Source: Anisus vortex
Lineage: Eukaryota > Mollusca > Gastropoda > Planorbidae
Length of the DNA: 64,000 nt
Reading direction: 5' to 3'
Assembly (NCBI GenBank): GCA_949126835.1
Contig: OX421509.1
Span: 6,188,411 to 6,252,410 of the forward strand
The notes under the pieces were generated by a model, which was given only the letters and a program-made list of their open reading frames with translations, ran no database searches and was not told where the DNA came from. This document shows positions 22,669 through 32,999 of the stretch, one piece after another (the stretch's first letter is position 1; the number at the start of each line of letters is the position of its first letter). Position numbers and translations under genes: made by a program.

Positions 22669-24282
22669 CCATCTCCACCCTCTCCTACTTTCTCGGGCTC
22701 CCCGCTCACCTGCTTCCTTCCTGTAACCATTGACCTTGTCAAGCGCATCATCACAAGGACCCCCATCAAGACCTGTGAGCTTGACCCTATGCCCGGCTTT
22801 CTGTTTGCCAAGTGCTTGGACAGGCTTCTGCCGTTCATCACAGATATTATTAACACCTCTCTATCCACGGGCGTGGTCCCGGACTGCTTCAAATATGCAA
22901 TTGTCCGCCCACTCTTAAAGAAGCCCGGACTCGATGTAAATGAGTGCAAGAACTACCGCCCAGTATCCAACCTACCCTTCCTTTCCAAGATCCTGGAGCG
23001 TGTTGTCCTTGAGCAGTTAAATGCCCATCTGTCTCTACATTCGCTGATGCCCGCGCACCAGTCTGCGTATCGCCACCATCACAGCACTGAGACAGCGCTT
23101 CTGCGGATCACCACTGACCTCCTAAACGCCTCAGACAGAGGTCTCGTCTCTGCCCTTGTGCAGCTTGATTTGTCTGCTGCCTTCGATACGATTGACCACC
23201 ACCGACTAATTGATCGCCTCAGGTCTACATTTGGCATTCAAGACATCGCCCTCTCCTGGTTCATGAACTATCTTCAGAATCGCTCCCAGACCGTTATGAT
23301 TGAGTCCATATTCTCCCAGCCAGTTCACGTCTGCTATGGTGTGCCGCAGGGGTCTGTCCTTGGTCCACTTCTTTTCACCCTTTACACTCAACCCCTATCC
23401 TTTGTCATCGAACGCCACAACCTCAAATATCATTCTTTCGCCGATGACACCCAGCTGTATAACAGTGCAGAGCCTGAGGACTTCGACAGGCTCCTTGCTT
23501 CCATCTCCATCTGTTTCCTGGACATCCAGAGCTGGATGACGGAAAACAAGATGAAGCTTAACAGTGAGAAGACTGAAGCTCTTATCGTCGGTACGAGACA
23601 GAGGGTCGTGTCCCTCACTGCGTCCGATCTGCAGCTGGCTGATGCAACTGTGCCTTTCTCCCCGACTATCAAAAGCCTTTGCGTCTATCTGGACTCCACG
23701 CTGTCCATGCAAACCCACATCTCCTTCCTCACCAAAATCTGCTTCTTCCATCTGCGTCGTATTGCCGCCATCCGTCGTTATCTCACCAAGGAAGCTTGTG
23801 TTAAGCTCATCATCTCTCTCCTATTTTCCCGCTTGGACTATTGTAATTCGCTTTTGGCTGGTCTCTCGGCCTCCTCCCTTCAAGGACTCCAACGTATCCA
23901 GAACTGCGCAGCCCGACTAGTTCTCAAGAAGAAGAAGTCAAATGATGTCAATCCTCTGCTCCGATCTCTGCACTGGCTACCCATCAACAACCGGATCTCA
24001 TATAAGCTGGCTTCCCTCTGTTATAGGTGCCTGAATAACTGCGCCCCGGATTATCTTCGCTCTTGTATGGAGCTCTACACCCAGTCCCGCCCACTTCGTT
24101 CGGCATCTGACGCGCTTACTCTGCGGATCCCTCGTGTGAGGCTAGTGTCCGCTGGCGAACGTTCATTTTCCTACGCAGGACCGTCCGCTTGGAATCACCT
24201 CCCACTACAGCTTCGCCAAAGCCCTAGCTATGACACCTTCAGGAGTCGGCTGAAGACTCACCTATTTCGTCAGCAGAATTAG
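22666..24282 (+). CDS. Non-LTR reverse transcriptase (CR1/L2-like), long open frame, 5'-truncated
   Basis: An open frame of over 530 codons that continues upstream of the first ATG (22,789) into the 5' junction, so it is the truncated C-terminal half of an endonuclease/RT protein. In order it shows FLPVTIDLVKRII, NYRPVSNLPFLSKILERV, HQSAYRHHHSTETALLRI and motif A LDLSAAFDTIDH (~23,165-23,200). These are followed by YGVPQGSVLGPLLFTLYTQPL, motif C HSFADDTQLY (~23,430-23,460) and W..NKMKLNSEKTEALIVG. The C-terminal end has SLHWLPINNRISYKL and AWNHLPLQLRQSPSYDTFRSRLKT (written with gaps as seen). Both catalytic blocks are present and there are no internal stops, which suggests a recent insertion. 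The endonuclease domain is missing, so it cannot be autonomous. Confidence 0.9.
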   Translation, partial: SPSPPSPTFSGSPLTCFLPVTIDLVKRIITRTPIKTCELDPMPGFLFAKCLDRLLPFITDIINTSLSTGVVPDCFKYAIVRPLLKKPGLDVNECKNYRPVSNLPFLSKILERVVLEQLNAHLSLHSLMPAHQSAYRHHHSTETALLRITTDLLNASDRGLVSALVQLDLSAAFDTIDHHRLIDRLRSTFGIQDIALSWFMNYLQNRSQTVMIESIFSQPVHVCYGVPQGSVLGPLLFTLYTQPLSFVIERHNLKYHSFADDTQLYNSAEPEDFDRLLASISICFLDIQSWMTENKMKLNSEKTEALIVGTRQRVVSLTASDLQLADATVPFSPTIKSLCVYLDSTLSMQTHISFLTKICFFHLRRIAAIRRYLTKEACVKLIISLLFSRLDYCNSLLAGLSASSLQGLQRIQNCAARLVLKKKKSNDVNPLLRSLHWLPINNRISYKLASLCYRCLNNCAPDYLRSCMELYTQSRPLRSASDALTLRIPRVRLVSAGERSFSYAGPSAWNHLPLQLRQSPSYDTFRSRLKTHLFRQQN

Positions 24283-24396
24283 CGTATTACTATATATTTC
24301 GTTGTCCGTCTGTATTCTGTAACTGTCGTCTGCGCATAGAACTGTCACCAACGGGATATGCGCTATATAAGCACCGTTATTATTATTATTTATTAT
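22669..24396 (+). mobile_element. CR1/L2-like LINE insertion that removed lectin exon 5 of copy B
   Basis: The left junction follows CATGAATCAC of the minisatellite. The right end is a 3' UTR with GGGATATGCGCTATATAAGC and a TTATTATTA tail, joined directly to the last codons of lectin exon 5. Relative to unit A, roughly 0.3 kb of host sequence is missing, comprising the intron end, the acceptor and most of exon 5. A second 5'-truncated copy with the same 3' end is at 49,935-50,432. Confidence 0.88.
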
Positions 24397-24423
24397 TACA
24401 TCTGTGAAAAAAACAGTCTCTAG
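24397..24423 (+). pseudogene. Remnant of lectin exon 5, copy B
   Basis: Only YICEKNSL and the stop codon remain, directly after the LINE tail. The downstream sequence (24,424-24,960) matches 9,240-9,790 of unit A. No splice acceptor survives, so copy B cannot form a CTLD with this exon. Confidence 0.9.
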
Positions 24424-24458
24424 CTCTTTTTTAGTATAGTTTTTCTTACAGGTTTGTT

Positions 24459-24742
24459 ATAATATCAAAGACTTTAATAAGATGGACCGCTTGCTTTAAT
24501 ATTTCTATTATTTGATGAATCGAATGATTCCCTTTTGTATTTCCACTACCGTTTTATTCAGACGCTAAGATTTTCTTAATTTTAAAATGAAAATTAAAAT
24601 CGAGAGTTGTATATGGCGGAAACCTTTAGGTTGCCGTAGGAGACATTTAAGACAGCGTTATTCGCTGCGCTCGGAAAAAATACCATAAAAGCTCTAATAA
24701 TACAGCAAGCGGTCCATATTATTATAGTCTTTGATAATATAT
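24459..24742. mobile_element. Foldback (MITE-like) element, unit B
   Basis: Same inverted arms as at 9,277-9,577 (left ATATCAAAGACT, GGACCGCTTGC; right GCAAGCGGTCC, AGTCTTTGATAATAT). Confidence 0.8.
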
Positions 24743-24929
24743 ACTTAAATCTAAGTATAATATTTTAAGTCAGCAAATTGAGTAATTGTCAGTTATCTGA
24801 TAATTACAATTTATTTAATACATATCAATTGTTATCCTCTATCTTCTAATATATCTTCTAATTATCAGTTCTCTACTAGATATATGTGTCAGTTTTTTTT
24901 CATAAAATGTAAATTATCTGTTAATATCA

Positions 24930-25262
24930 CATAGTCCCACACCCTAGTGAAGCCATCCATGAATCTACGTAGCCCGTAGTGAAGCCGTAAAAGAATTTCC
25001 CCAACGCCTAGTGAAGCCATACATGAATCTACCCAGCCACTATTGAAGCCGTCCATACATTTCCCCAACGCCTAGTGAAGCCATACATGAATCTAGCCAG
25101 CCACTATTGAAGCCGTCCACAAATTTCCCCAACGCCTAGTGAAGCCATATATGAATCTACCCAGCCACTCTTGAAGATTTACATGAATTTTTCCAGCCCC
25201 TAGTAAAGACGTACATGAATTTCCCCAGGCCTTAGTGAAGCCGTACATGCATTTCCCCAGCC
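24930..25262. repeat. Minisatellite 3' of exon 5, unit B
   Basis: Units CCCCAACGCCTAGTGAAGCC plus ATACATGAATCTACCCAGCC, equivalent to 9,762-10,010 of unit A. Confidence 0.85.
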
Positions 25263-25263
25263 C

Positions 25264-25436
25264 CTGGTGAAAAAGTAAAAAAGTAAAGTACCCGTCTGAC
25301 CGAATTGATCCATAGGTCCGATGAAGAAGCGTTCACCGGTTTCTGTGGCCACGGCATTCTAGGTGATTGTGTGGCCAGCACTATACATAGCTGCCTTTGA
25401 TTTACCCCAACTAAGGTCAGGTACCCATAAGCTGGG
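25264..25436 (-). mobile_element. SINE, part 1 (split by Nimbus-like LINE)
   Basis: Same SINE at the same site as in unit A (10,015-10,274). It is interrupted at GGTACCCATAAGCTGGGTAG and continues at 30,551 with GGTACCCATCAGAGCTGGGT. The ~20-bp near-identical ends are the target duplication of the LINE. Confidence 0.88.
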
Positions 25437-26879
25437 TAGAAACTACGTAACCTCATAGCGGTGACTCAGTGTAACGGAGTACAGATCCGACAAGTTCCAC
25501 CTAGGAACGTCGTGTATCTGGACTGGTAAGGCCCGCATACGGGATTCCTGGGTGAAAATGCAATGCACGATAGGACTCTGCTCCGGCTAATAACGTAGTA
25601 CCCCAGCCCTTCCTGGCTGGGGAGTGTCAGTCTCCTAGCCTCCGCAGTAGTAGGTTATGGTCCAGCGCGATGGAGCTAGTTTCCAATACTGCAGCATTGC
25701 AGCCAGCTGTCCTCTGATGGCTAGCTCAGACTTTAGGAGAAAGTCGTGCTAAACGTACCTCAGCGACATTGAGGACAAACACCAGCAATCGGTTGACTTG
25801 ACCATTTACTCTGGGTCTTGCAGGTAGTGCGGCAGAGGCATTGCCGATCGTTTGTTTTGCTACGTCACTTTAGCCCCCCTGGGCGATCGCTCCCCCTGGA
25901 GCAGACAATTAAACATGGCTTGTACAACCGAAAAGAAATACCTTAGTCCGGGTATTACTCAGTTGAGCTGCCCCGGTCACTTGCCAAGTCGTGTTGGGGG
26001 CATTGACCGATAAGTCCAAGACCAACGTGAGCTGTCAGCTCCCAGATCCGTCTCGGATGGAGAAGGACCACGCGGTTCTGAAGTCTCAGGAAGTGGGACC
26101 GCTCATATGAGGGTAGAGGTATTGGCTTGTGACCCTTCTAGGGCAGGACTGCCATTGCAGGGGCCCAAGGTGCACACTATCTATGTCCGTACGGGAAAAG
26201 CAAAGTCTGGGAATGGTGAAAACCCGGACGCTGTTGTTGCCAAGCAACAGTCGAAAGTCACCCTCTGCCAAGCGGAGCACAGATCTGGCAAGTTCCACAT
26301 AGGAACTTCGTGTAGTCGGACTGGAGAGGCCCGTTCGCGGGATTCCCGGGTGAAAAGGCAACACACGATAGGACTCTGTTCCCGAAAAAGCAGAAAAGCA
26401 GCTGCCAGCCAGCCACTGAATCTAGCCGCTCTAGACGGGAGCATTCAGGGAAAACTGGATGCCAAAGGGGCCTACGTAATGGCAGTAAAACCAGGGCTGG
26501 TGGATCCCTGTGTCCCGGTGTACATGACATACATCCGGGGAATCCCACCTTGGGTGGTCAGGTTAGTCACAATAAGACCGCGTTCTGCCAATCCCCGACG
26601 GTGACTTCCGCGAATAGTGATACGGCGCACAGATCCAACAAGCCCCTAGGGGTTTCGTGTTCCCGGTTTAGGGGTGCCCGTGCGCGGGTCTCTCGAGCTG
26701 AGAGGCGTAGCACGATATGACTCTGCTCCAAGCGAAAGCGGAGGAAGCCCGACGGTAGACATGACCTAGGCAAAGGCTCGCACCAAAAGAGCGCCCAGCT
26801 CCGGGTGATGCACCTGAACGTGTTTGGCCTGATCCCCGTCTCTAGGGATCCTAAAACTCTTGCATGAGTATGATATTGA

Positions 26880-27423
26880 CGTGGCAATGTTCCAGGAGTG
26901 CAAAATATGGAAGAAGAGGGTGGCGTCCTTTTCTGGATATACGGTCTTCTGATGCACCTGCTGCTTGGGAGGCAGTGGAGGTCTGGCAACCCTTGTCCGA
27001 AGTTCACTACAAGCTGCTCGAGTAATGAACTGCAGAACAGGAAGTTGCAAGACCGATATCCTAACCCTGGAGATGTTGAAGAATGGGAAGGCTTATACCC
27101 TGAACAACGTCTACAACCCTCCGAAGAAGGATTTGGACCTCACCGTGGAGGCACATCTTTCTTGCACTTGTATCGGCGGTGATTTCAATGCGGCATCACC
27201 GGCCTGGGGCTATGCTATCGCCAACAATTCGGGACGACTGGAGGAGCTATGCAACAGCACGACGCTGATCCGATTACAGGGTACCGATACCCCACCTACC
27301 TTTTTCCACACGGGAAATGGTAGTGAATCGAGGCCGGATCTCACGCTCGTGAGTGCTGATCGGGCTGCAAGCACCTCTATGGAAGTCTTGGGTGATATTG
27401 GGAGTGATTATTTGCCCGTGTAG
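26880..27423 (+). pseudogene. Nimbus-like LINE: AP-endonuclease domain (decayed)
   Basis: The endonuclease motifs appear as VAMFQECKIWKKR, GGSGGLATLV, TLNNVYNPPKKDLD, the core CIGGDFNAASPAWG (~27,170-27,205), SESRPDLTLVS and the terminal GSDYLPV. A TAG at 27,421-27,423 stops the frame right after the terminal motif. An earlier frameshift separates the first motif from the rest. Function by family: nicks target DNA to prime reverse transcription. Confidence 0.85.
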
Positions 27424-28975
27424 GTCACTATCAATATAGGAAAAGCAAGCAGGGAACCTTCCTGGCCTAGGAAGTGGATCTACTCGAAGGCACGCTGGCA
27501 CGAGTACAGAGTACGCACCGATCGTGCTCTTGAAGAAGTGCTTATCGAGACTGGGCCGATCGACTCAGTGAATGGTACGATAGTCAAAGCAGTACTAGGG
27601 GTTGCCAGAAAGACTATACCAAGGTCACATGAGAAGCGCAAGTTCAGACCGTTTTGGACAAAAGCCCTAGGAGAGTTGGTCCGCAAAAGGAAGGCTTCTC
27701 GCAAGCTCGCGAGCAGGCGGAAGACGCCTGAGAGTCGTCGAGAGTACAACCGTTTAACGGCGGAAGTGAAAGGGGCTATCGCGGAGGCAAAGTTGTCAAA
27801 ATGGACTGATACATGTGCTGGATTGGACCTTGCCGAGGGCCGGCAGGCATGGAACCTTATCAACCACCTTCTGCGAGATGAGGTAGCTAGCAGAGCACCA
27901 GCTTCCTTGGCAAGAGCAGGGGCAGGGCCCATGGTATCGGATACCAGGCGGGCTGAGATGCTCAACCGACATTTTGTGCGTGTCGGAAAACAGGGTGGAA
28001 GAACGAGTGTGTCAGCTGGTCTAGATAAAGTCCGGAAGGCAAACGAACGCCACATGACGGGAGAGGGTGAGGTTAGCACATTCACGGTGCCCTTCACTCG
28101 GCAAGAACTGGATTATGTTTTGAGACGGTGCAAAGCGAAGAAGGCCCCAGGGCTGGATGGGATTAGCAACGAGCTGATCACTCACTTTGGGGCTGTTGGC
28201 AAGGGCAAAATTTGGAGCTCGTAAACCGATCATGGTCTGAAGGTGTCCTACCGAAACAGTGGAGAGAAGCCTTGGTGGTACCCATCTTGAAGAGGAGTAA
28301 AGACCCGGGTCAGGCTGAAAGCTACAGGCCGATATCCCTAACATCGTATGTAGGGAAGGTAGCTGAGAGATTAATCAATAGGAGGCTTGTGAGGTTCCTA
28401 GAGGATAATGGACTGGTTGCCCCCATTCAAGCAGGCTTCCGTAGTGGAAGAAGCTCGATGGATCAGGTGACGCTCTTGGTCCAGAAAATGGCTGACGGGT
28501 TTCAGCGGAAAGAGTCTACACTAGCAGTATTCCTGCCTATGGCAAGGTCTGGCGGCCGGGGTTGTTGTTGAAGTTACAGAGGCTAGGAATTGCCTCTAAC
28601 ATGTACAATTGGATAAAGGGGTTTCTAACCCGAAGAACAGTTGCAACTCGTTACGGGAAAGCGGTTTCTCGGAAGCGCGTCCTGGAGCAAGGATTGCCCC
28701 AGGGCTCAGCACTGTCCTGTACACTGTTTCTAGCTTTCATCAACGATCTGCCGAACTATCTGGGAAGCTCGTCGCTGCTTTTCGCAGACGATCTTGTGGT
28801 CTGGTCGACCGGGAGGGAAGCGCAAGCTCTACAGCGGACCCTCCAGCAGGATTTGAACGCAGTAGCCTGTTACGCCAAGCTTTTGGGGTATGGAGGTAAA
28901 CTGCCTAAAAACAGTTTATTCGCTCTTTACCCTTGGAATCGATATCCTCAAAGAGCCGATCGAGCTGAACATTGA
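27424..28975 (+). pseudogene. Nimbus-like LINE: reverse transcriptase domain (motif A deleted)
   Basis: Linker and RT pieces: KFRPFWTKALGELVRKRKAS, CKAKKAPGLDGISNELI (~28,130), WREALVVPILKRSKDPGQAE, YRPISLTSYVGKVAERLINR and GFRSGRSSMDQVTLLVQKM. They continue in another frame with GLPQGSALSCTLFLAFINDL and LLFADDLVVWS (~28,775-28,805). At ~28,533, compared with the copy at 52,570-53,085, about 13 bp are missing and the motif A stretch (LDFKQAY there) is lost with a frameshift. The catalytic FADD survives but motif A does not. Confidence 0.85.
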
Positions 28976-30167
28976 TGGCCGCGCTCTGGCATGCGACCAG
29001 AAGCCGGTCTATCTCGGAGTGACACTGGACCGAAAGCTAACGATGTATGACCATGTGAGGTTAGTCCAAGAGAAAGCTTCTTCTAAGCTGAACATTGTCA
29101 AGAGACTGGCCAGTACTGGCTGGGGTGCGAAGGCGAGTGTGTTGAGAAATATTTACCTAGGAGCGGTAAGATCTCAGATCGATTACAGCCTCCCGGTGCA
29201 AGTCTATGCGTCTGATACTGCATTGAAGACGTTGGACTCTGTACAAAATCAAGCCCTCAGACTAATATGTGGAACGTTCCGAACCGCCTCAACATCGGCT
29301 GTTGAACTCATGGCAAACGTGCCGCCTCTGAATGGGAGAAGGAAAAGGGCCGTTATTACTGCATACGAGCGGTACAAACGGTTGGAGGGAAGTTCCCCCC
29401 TCAGGAAGCCCGTAGATTCCTGGGTGGGAAGAGCACGGTTCTCAATGCAGTCCTTCATGCACCACGCATTGAAGCTCATCGAAGAGATCGGACTCCCGGT
29501 CGACCGCATGGCCCTGCGGACGGGAGTGGAACCTCCTCCTCACCTATCTTTCAACCTACCAGAGATACGGACGAACCTGATGGAAGCAGCCGGACCCAGC
29601 GCTTGCCTGACTGAGAGGCGCGCAGCTGCTCTAAGGACGGTACGGGCATACTCGGGATTCGTTGAGGCATACACTGATGGGAGCGCGATCAGTGGGACCG
29701 AAGCGCGTTCTGGGTATGGTGATCTTGTGTCGTACCCGAAGGCAGAAGAAAAACGGGTTGAGCTAAGTGGGCCGTGTGGAGCAATCTGCATCTTTGATGC
29801 GGAGATGGAAGCCATCAGAATTGCAGCTGTGGCAATTGGGAAAACGTTCGAAGAAACACCAGCTGCTCGTGCTGATGTTGTTATCTTCACTGATGCGCTT
29901 TCAGTACTCCAAGCCATCGACGGCTTGGGAACATGGCCCGATCTGCTTGTCCGACTGTTGGCTGCTATTTCCGATCTGATCCTCAGGTACGAGGTGAAGG
30001 TCATTTTGCAGTGGATTACAGGTCATGCAGGAATCGCTGGCAATGAGATAGTGGATGCCTTGGCCAAGATGGGATCCCTGGTACCCACTCCGGAGGGTCC
30101 GTCCACCTTTGCGAGTGCCCGCAGATCAATACGTGAGTGGGAGACAAGACAATGGGGCAAGAGTTAG
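28890..30167 (+). CDS. Nimbus-like LINE: RT thumb plus RNase H domain, open frame of 425 codons
   Basis: The frame opens after the FADD box. It has a YLGVTLDRKLTMYDHV thumb motif (~29,010), a connector, then a type I RNase H domain (~29,670-30,120). Candidate catalytic residues are visible: D in AYTDGSAISG, E in FDAEMEAIRIA, D in VIFTDALSVLQAI, and H...D in TGHAGIAGNEIVDALAK. This is the longest surviving part of the element. It is a fragment of ORF2 rather than an independent gene, and the ATG at 28,890 is not its native start. Confidence 0.85.
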   Translation: MEVNCLKTVYSLFTLGIDILKEPIELNIDGRALACDQKPVYLGVTLDRKLTMYDHVRLVQEKASSKLNIVKRLASTGWGAKASVLRNIYLGAVRSQIDYSLPVQVYASDTALKTLDSVQNQALRLICGTFRTASTSAVELMANVPPLNGRRKRAVITAYERYKRLEGSSPLRKPVDSWVGRARFSMQSFMHHALKLIEEIGLPVDRMALRTGVEPPPHLSFNLPEIRTNLMEAAGPSACLTERRAAALRTVRAYSGFVEAYTDGSAISGTEARSGYGDLVSYPKAEEKRVELSGPCGAICIFDAEMEAIRIAAVAIGKTFEETPAARADVVIFTDALSVLQAIDGLGTWPDLLVRLLAAISDLILRYEVKVILQWITGHAGIAGNEIVDALAKMGSLVPTPEGPSTFASARRSIREWETRQWGKS

Positions 30168-30512
30168 GACGAGTCTGACAAGGGTCGAGGCGTGTGGCAG
30201 CAACTAAAACGGCCAAATCGAGCTGATCCGTGGTGGAAGCTCCGCAGGAGAGAACAGGCTACGATAGCCCAGTTCCGTTCAGGGCACTGCCCTATTGGTG
30301 CCTATTTCGGACGATTTAGGCCCAATTTCGATTCGCGGTGCCGACACTGCTTTGAAGCAGAAGAGACGGTCGAGCATTTGCTTTTAGACTGCCCTGCCTT
30401 GCAGGAGGAAAGAGTAGATGGGAATGGTCAACAGTTTGCACCATCCCTTTATGGTAACCTGGCTGTGCTACGTAGTACAAGTGTGTTTGTCCTCCGAATC
30501 CTAAGAGATTAG
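30168..30512 (+). pseudogene. Nimbus-like LINE: C-terminal CCHC-type segment
   Basis: After a stop at 30,165-30,167 the same protein continues in another frame. It runs WWKLRRREQATIAQFRSGHC, then CRHCFEAEETVEHLLLDCP (spacing C-x2-C-x8-H-x4-C, typical of the tail of R1/I-type ORF2 proteins), and ends near LRILRD with a stop at 30,512. Confidence 0.85.
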
Positions 30513-30550
30513 TCTCGATTTGATCACTCCGTGAAGTGAGGTTTAAAGTC

Positions 30551-30712
30551 TGGTACCCATCAGAGCTGGGTGGACTCAGGGACATTCTCCAGACCAGGGA
30601 AAAAATTTAAGCCTGCACCAGGATTCGAATCCGGGACCTTCGGCTCGCCAGTTGAACGCGCTGCCGCTCGGCGCCAGTCGAACGCGCTGCCGCTCGGCTA
30701 CCATGCCCCTAG
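30551..30712 (-). mobile_element. SINE, part 2 (tRNA-like head)
   Basis: Continuation of the SINE split by the Nimbus-like LINE. It includes the tRNA-like head with GGATTCGAATCCGGGACC on the given strand, and a short local duplication of the GAACGCGCTGCCGCTCGGC stretch (30,655-30,705). Confidence 0.88.
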
Positions 30713-30784
30713 CCACTAGTGAAGCCGTGCATGAATTTCCCCAGTCCCTAGTGAAGCCGTACATGCATTTCCCTAGCCACGAAT

Positions 30785-31540
30785 TTTCTTTTTCATTACT
30801 TATTTGCTACATTGAAATTATCCTCTAAATGCCGGTTATCTACTAAATGTGAATTATCTATTTAATGCCATTTTGAAAACGAATATCAGTTATCTTTAAA
30901 TGTCAATTATCTGCATAATGTCAATTTACTGCCTAAAGTCATTAGTGAATGATTATAAGCTAAATGTCAATTTCGATAAATTTCGATCAAATGTTTATTA
31001 TCTACTAAATACCAGATATCTCAGTTATCAAATAAACGTTAGCTTTCTACAAAATTTATTTTATCAACTGAATGTCATTTATCTATCGACTTAATGTAAG
31101 TTTTCTAATTAATGACAAGAACTTAATATATGTCAGTTATCCACTAAATAGAAGTTAAAAAGTGAGAGTCATTTATCTATTTCATGTTAGTTATCTCCTA
31201 AATGTAAGTAATATACTAACTGTTTGTGGTTTACTAAGATGTCGACTGGTTATAAGCTAACTACTAAATGTTAGTTTCCTATTAAATGTCCATTATCTAC
31301 TAAATACCAGATATCTCAGTTATCAAATAAATGCAAGTTGTCTACTAAAAAATGTCTTTTACCTACTGAATGTCATTTATATTCTTAATGTCAGTTTAAA
31401 AAAATGAATTTATCCTCTATAAATCAGTTAAAAAGTGTTTGCCATTTATCTATTTAATGTCAGCAATCTACTAAATGTTAGTAATATACTACCTGTTTGA
31501 AGTATACTAAATGTCAGCTATGTGTTGTTAAGAATAAGTT
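30785..31540. repeat. Degenerate ~18-nt AT-rich tandem repeat, unit B
   Basis: Recurring TATCTACTAAATGTCAGTT-like words with irregular spacing, equivalent to the tracts in A (10,355-10,790) and C (59,990-60,850). Confidence 0.75.
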
Positions 31541-31799
31541 ATATTTTCTCCCAATGTGGGAAGGGTACTGCGTGATATTGTTGTCACATCATGCTTGGAG
31601 ATTCACTGTTTCTAGAATCTAACAAGTACTCAACGGTCCACTACATCTCCGTGAAGTTGTTTCACGTAGGTTCGTAAGGACCAATAGAAACTCACCATTT
31701 GTAAGTCCCCGTTTCGAGGCCATGCTTGAGCATTCCTATAATAAGAGTCGTAAAGACCAGTCGCATCAATTTTAAATATCATTGTGTTTTACATGTTTA

Positions 31800-32120
31800 C
31801 AGTTCTTTTAATGTGGATTAAAATTTTATGTTATGTCAGCCAGAGTTTTATCCTTATTTGAAATAGTTAAGAGAGTTAGGTTATTCATTAATATCAGTTC
31901 CTGCTGTGTTCAACTTTTACAAATGGATATACCCCCCCCCCCAGATCATAACGATCCTTATGTGCTCCGGCACGTAACAGTGTTAAATATCAATAATATA
32001 CTAAAAGAAAATTGTTATCCAATAAATATCAGAGTACCGCAAGGTAGCCTGCTCTCACGGTTCCTCTTTTAATTGCTAGTGACTGGATCATGACGAAGTC
32101 TTCAAGGAATAGAAGAGACG
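31800..32120 (+). pseudogene. Short LINE-derived fragment (VPQGSLLS motif)
   Basis: The end of a short open frame reads INIRVPQGSLLSRFLF, resembling the conserved (V/C)PQG(S/T)xLSPxLF box of reverse transcriptases. Parts are shared with 13,420-13,660. The stretch 32,017-32,118 recurs inverted at 41,178-41,290. Too short to classify. Confidence 0.5.
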
Positions 32121-32124
32121 CAGT

Positions 32125-32393
32125 ACAGTAAAGTACCTTCGGACATATTGATCATAAGGCCGGTGAGGCAGCGTTCGCCAGTTTCTATGGCCTAGGCATA
32201 CTATGTGATTGTGTGGCCAACACAATGCACAGACTCCTTTACTTTACCACCAAGGTCAGGTACCCATCAGAGCTGTCTAGACTCAGTTACACACTCCAGA
32301 CTCTAGAAAAAATCCTAGCCTTCACCTGGATTCGAGTCCACGACCTTCGGTACGTCAGTGGAACGCGCTGCCGCTCGGCCACCGTGCCGTTAA
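32125..32393 (-). mobile_element. tRNA-derived SINE (minus strand)
   Basis: Full-length member. On the minus strand it opens GGCACGGTGGCCGAGCGGC (A-box-like), has the B-box-like GGACTCGAATCCAGG, then the body with GCTCTGATGGGTACCTGACC, and ends near GGTACTTTACTG. Confidence 0.9.
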
Positions 32394-32720
32394 GAAACAG
32401 AATGCAGTGAACTGTACGGGAGCTGCTCGACGACACAGACTTTGTTCTCCTTCCACGCAGCAAAAAAAGCAGATTCAGGGAAAGGCAAAAGTGATTGCAG
32501 ACATTTCAGCACAAATAGAGCTCAACATAAACATATAAGAAAACTAAAATCCTAAAAGATAAACTCCACTAATTCGGAGCCAAATATACTGGACGGAAAT
32601 CTTCTGGAGTCCTATAAATATTTGGAACCATAATTGATAAACAAAGTAGAACAATGTAGAGTCAAGAATCGTCAAGGCCAGAACCGTCTTCATATTGCTC
32701 AAATACGCCAATTTCACTTA
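32394..32720 (+). pseudogene. RTE-like RT palm remnant, unit B
   Basis: Broken frames resemble the (Q)LDD.DF(A/V)DD.(A/V)LL...F region of RTE-like reverse transcriptases: LDDTDFVLLPRSK, followed by KTKILKDKLH. A sister copy at 61,030-61,370 keeps more of it, VFVDDFVLLPLSK. Heavily decayed. Confidence 0.6.
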
Positions 32721-32999
32721 TAAATGCAATTATTTACTAAATATCTTTTTTTCTACTAATTTTTCAGTAATCAACTACATGTCAGTTTTATACTAAACGC
32801 ACGTTATCTAAAAACATTCAACTATCTAGAAAGTTCTTTTTTTAAACTACATAGACTTGACACGAGTTTCAGTGTGTTTGATAATAAGGGCTTTTAACAG
32901 TTACAACGACAACAGAGGCAATATGTTAATAAACTGGGTGGGAGCTAGGAGCGCCTGATTTCTATCTCGCCCCCAGGATCAAAATATAAAAGCTACGCC

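Larger units (their letters stand above)
25437..30550 (+). mobile_element. Nimbus/I-like LINE with endonuclease, RT and RNase H (nested in a SINE)
   Basis: About 5.1 kb, inserted in a SINE with a ~20-bp target duplication. It has a long 5' region with three imperfect ~100-bp blocks (about 25,480-25,585, 26,275-26,382 and 26,628-26,740; shared word CACGATAGGACTCTG or CACGATATGACTCTG). After that comes a decayed ORF2: apurinic endonuclease, RT, RNase H and a C-terminal CCHC-type motif. RNase H plus this domain order places it in the I/Nimbus group; Nimbus is known from the snail Biomphalaria. No convincing ORF1 with gag-type zinc knuckles was found; the open frame 26,107-26,604 shows no recognisable domain. 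Base composition is clearly more GC-rich than the surroundings. Confidence 0.87.

Noticed and set aside
23206..23751. Minus-strand frames opposite the CR1/L2-like RT
   Set aside because: Shadow frames of the GC-richer RT coding region, with no domains.
26107..26604. 165-codon frame as LINE ORF1
   Set aside because: No zinc knuckle, RRM or coiled coil recognised; it overlaps the repeated 5' blocks, and opposite-strand frames of similar length exist in this GC-rich part.
32330..32393. tRNA gene (Leu/Ser-like head with A and B boxes)
   Set aside because: It is always attached to the same ~200-bp body, present many times, and does not complete an acceptor stem: a SINE.
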